From contig JAICXS010000173.1 of the NCBI GenBank assembly GCA_025934615.1, positions 1 through 5,390 of the forward strand: a stretch of DNA of 5,390 nucleotides, written 5' to 3'. Shown here in pieces: positions 4,411-5,390 of this stretch. Numbering within the stretch: the stretch's first letter is position 1; each line of letters opens with the position of its first letter. The position numbers were made by a program, and so were the translations under genes. The notes under the pieces were generated by a model. That model saw only the letters and a list, made by a program, of their open reading frames with translations, did no database searches and had not been told where the DNA came from. This DNA is from Nitrospiraceae bacterium (lineage in GTDB: Bacteria > Nitrospirota > Nitrospiria > Nitrospirales > Nitrospiraceae).

Positions 4411-5390
4411 AACTGGTCAGCTTCCAGGTACCGACGCCGGTGGCCACGTTCATTCGCGCCGGCGCTGTATACGACCATGGGGTGATCGATCTCAATCTGG
4501 CATACGTGCGCCTACTGGCCGACCAGCAGGAGGCGCAGCCTTACCGGATCGCCAATGCCGCCGTCCCTTCCGCCATGCTGGAATTCTTGGAAGGCGGACC
4601 GTCGGCCCTCACCAGGGCTCGAGAGGCGTTCGACTATGCCAAGCGTTTAGGAGAGCGGGCGGCGGGTCCCAAGGGAGAACAGATCGTCTACTCGTTGGAC
4701 GGCATCCGGTTGGTCGCTCCGCTTCCCAATCCGCCGTCACTCCGTGATTTCATCGCATTTGAAGATCATATCGCGGCCACCTCGAAGAAACGCGGGCAGC
4801 CGATACCGCCCGAATGGTACAAGGCGCCCGTCTATTACAAGGGGAACCATCGCACGATCATCGGGCCCGACGACGAATTGCCCTGGCCGTTACAGACCAC
4901 CAAGCTCGATTATGAACTGGAGCTCGGCTGCATCATCGGCCGGCAGGGCCGGGACATTGCCGAATCGGACGCCGATCAGTACATCGCAGGCTATACGATC
5001 ATGAACGACTTCAGCGCGCGCGACATTCAATTTCAAGAAATGGCGTGCCGACTGGGGCCGGCCAAGGGAAAAGACTTTGCGACGGCAATCGGGCCCTGTC
5101 TCGTGACTCCCGATGAGATCGTCTCTCTCGACAGCCTGACGATGATCGCTCGCGTCAACGGCGAAGTCTGGTCGCAGGGACGATTCGGCAGCATCCACTG
5201 GACCTTCCCGCAAATGATCGCCCATGTGTCGCGTGGGGAGACGATCTATCCGGGCGATCTGTTTGGTTCCGGCACCGTTGGCGGCGGATGTGGGCTTGAG
5301 CTGGATCGCTATTTACATCACGGAGACATCGTCGAACTGGAGATCCAACCGATCGGCGTGCTGCGCACACGCATCATCGATCAGACCACC
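4407..5390 (+). CDS. fahA: Fumarylacetoacetate hydrolase (runs off window)
   Basis: An open frame of 328 codons to the window's last base with no stop; the gene is probably almost complete, because family members of this type end soon after the final beta-strand region. The enzyme splits fumarylacetoacetate into fumarate and acetoacetate, the last step of tyrosine degradation, in the cytoplasm. Comparison with the human enzyme gives metal ligands D114 (LRDFIAFEDH), E170 and E172 (DYELELG) and D201 (NDFSARD), catalytic H121, K222 in GPAKGKDF (human K253), and R205 and Q208 in SARDIQ. The C-terminal GSGTVGGG (287-294) is the usual active-site loop. A GGAG ribosome site (4397-4400) precedes the ATG by 6 bases and the ATG overlaps the homogentisate dioxygenase stop by ATGA, so the two are translationally coupled. 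Confidence 0.9.
   Translation, partial: MKLVSFQVPTPVATFIRAGAVYDHGVIDLNLAYVRLLADQQEAQPYRIANAAVPSAMLEFLEGGPSALTRAREAFDYAKRLGERAAGPKGEQIVYSLDGIRLVAPLPNPPSLRDFIAFEDHIAATSKKRGQPIPPEWYKAPVYYKGNHRTIIGPDDELPWPLQTTKLDYELELGCIIGRQGRDIAESDADQYIAGYTIMNDFSARDIQFQEMACRLGPAKGKDFATAIGPCLVTPDEIVSLDSLTMIARVNGEVWSQGRFGSIHWTFPQMIAHVSRGETIYPGDLFGSGTVGGGCGLELDRYLHHGDIVELEIQPIGVLRTRIIDQTT

Noticed and set aside
1..5390. Insertion sequences, CRISPR arrays, tRNA or rRNA genes
   Set aside because: No transposase motifs, spacer-repeat pattern or structural RNA signature were seen; the only repeat element is the palindromic one at 3162-3286.

Overview
The window looks like a moderately GC-rich bacterial chromosome. It holds six protein genes in two divergent transcription units that leave a roughly 270-base, AT-rich, dyad-filled control region (about 2259-2531). 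The gene style and a palindromic intergenic element at 3162-3286, which resembles a repeat I remember from Nitrospira genomes, suggest a Nitrospira-like (Nitrospirota) organism. That assignment is inference; nothing in the window proves it.

Minus-strand unit, read from the control region toward base 1: (i) a haem-oxygenase-fold metal-dependent oxidase related to Chlamydia CADD and Nitrosomonas NE1434, which make p-aminobenzoate from tyrosine (2258-1530); (ii) an HTH regulator with a large C-terminal domain, a possible PLD-like sensor fold (1451-477); (iii) the N-terminal 160 codons of a PLP enzyme of the tryptophanase / tyrosine phenol-lyase family (480 to beyond base 1). The regulator stop and the lyase start share ATGA.

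Plus-strand unit: (iv) a 196-residue single-domain protein matching the catalytic C-terminal half of 4-hydroxyphenylpyruvate dioxygenase (2532-3122); (v) a compact homogentisate 1,2-dioxygenase (3301-4410); (vi) fumarylacetoacetate hydrolase (4407 to beyond 5390), overlapping the previous gene by ATGA. With an aminotransferase and maleylacetoacetate isomerase, neither of which is in the window, these would carry tyrosine through homogentisate to fumarate and acetoacetate.

The two units share a theme: most of the enzymes act on tyrosine or its derivatives, or have close relatives that do. One side is homogentisate-type ring cleavage; the other pairs a possible p-aminobenzoate synthase with an aromatic amino acid beta-lyase and a regulator. 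The most unusual items are the half-size HPPD, the CADD-like protein with a Glu where CADD has Asp178, the lyase that mixes tryptophanase and TPL signatures, and the dyad array between the divergent promoters. No RNA genes, CRISPR arrays or insertion sequences were seen.
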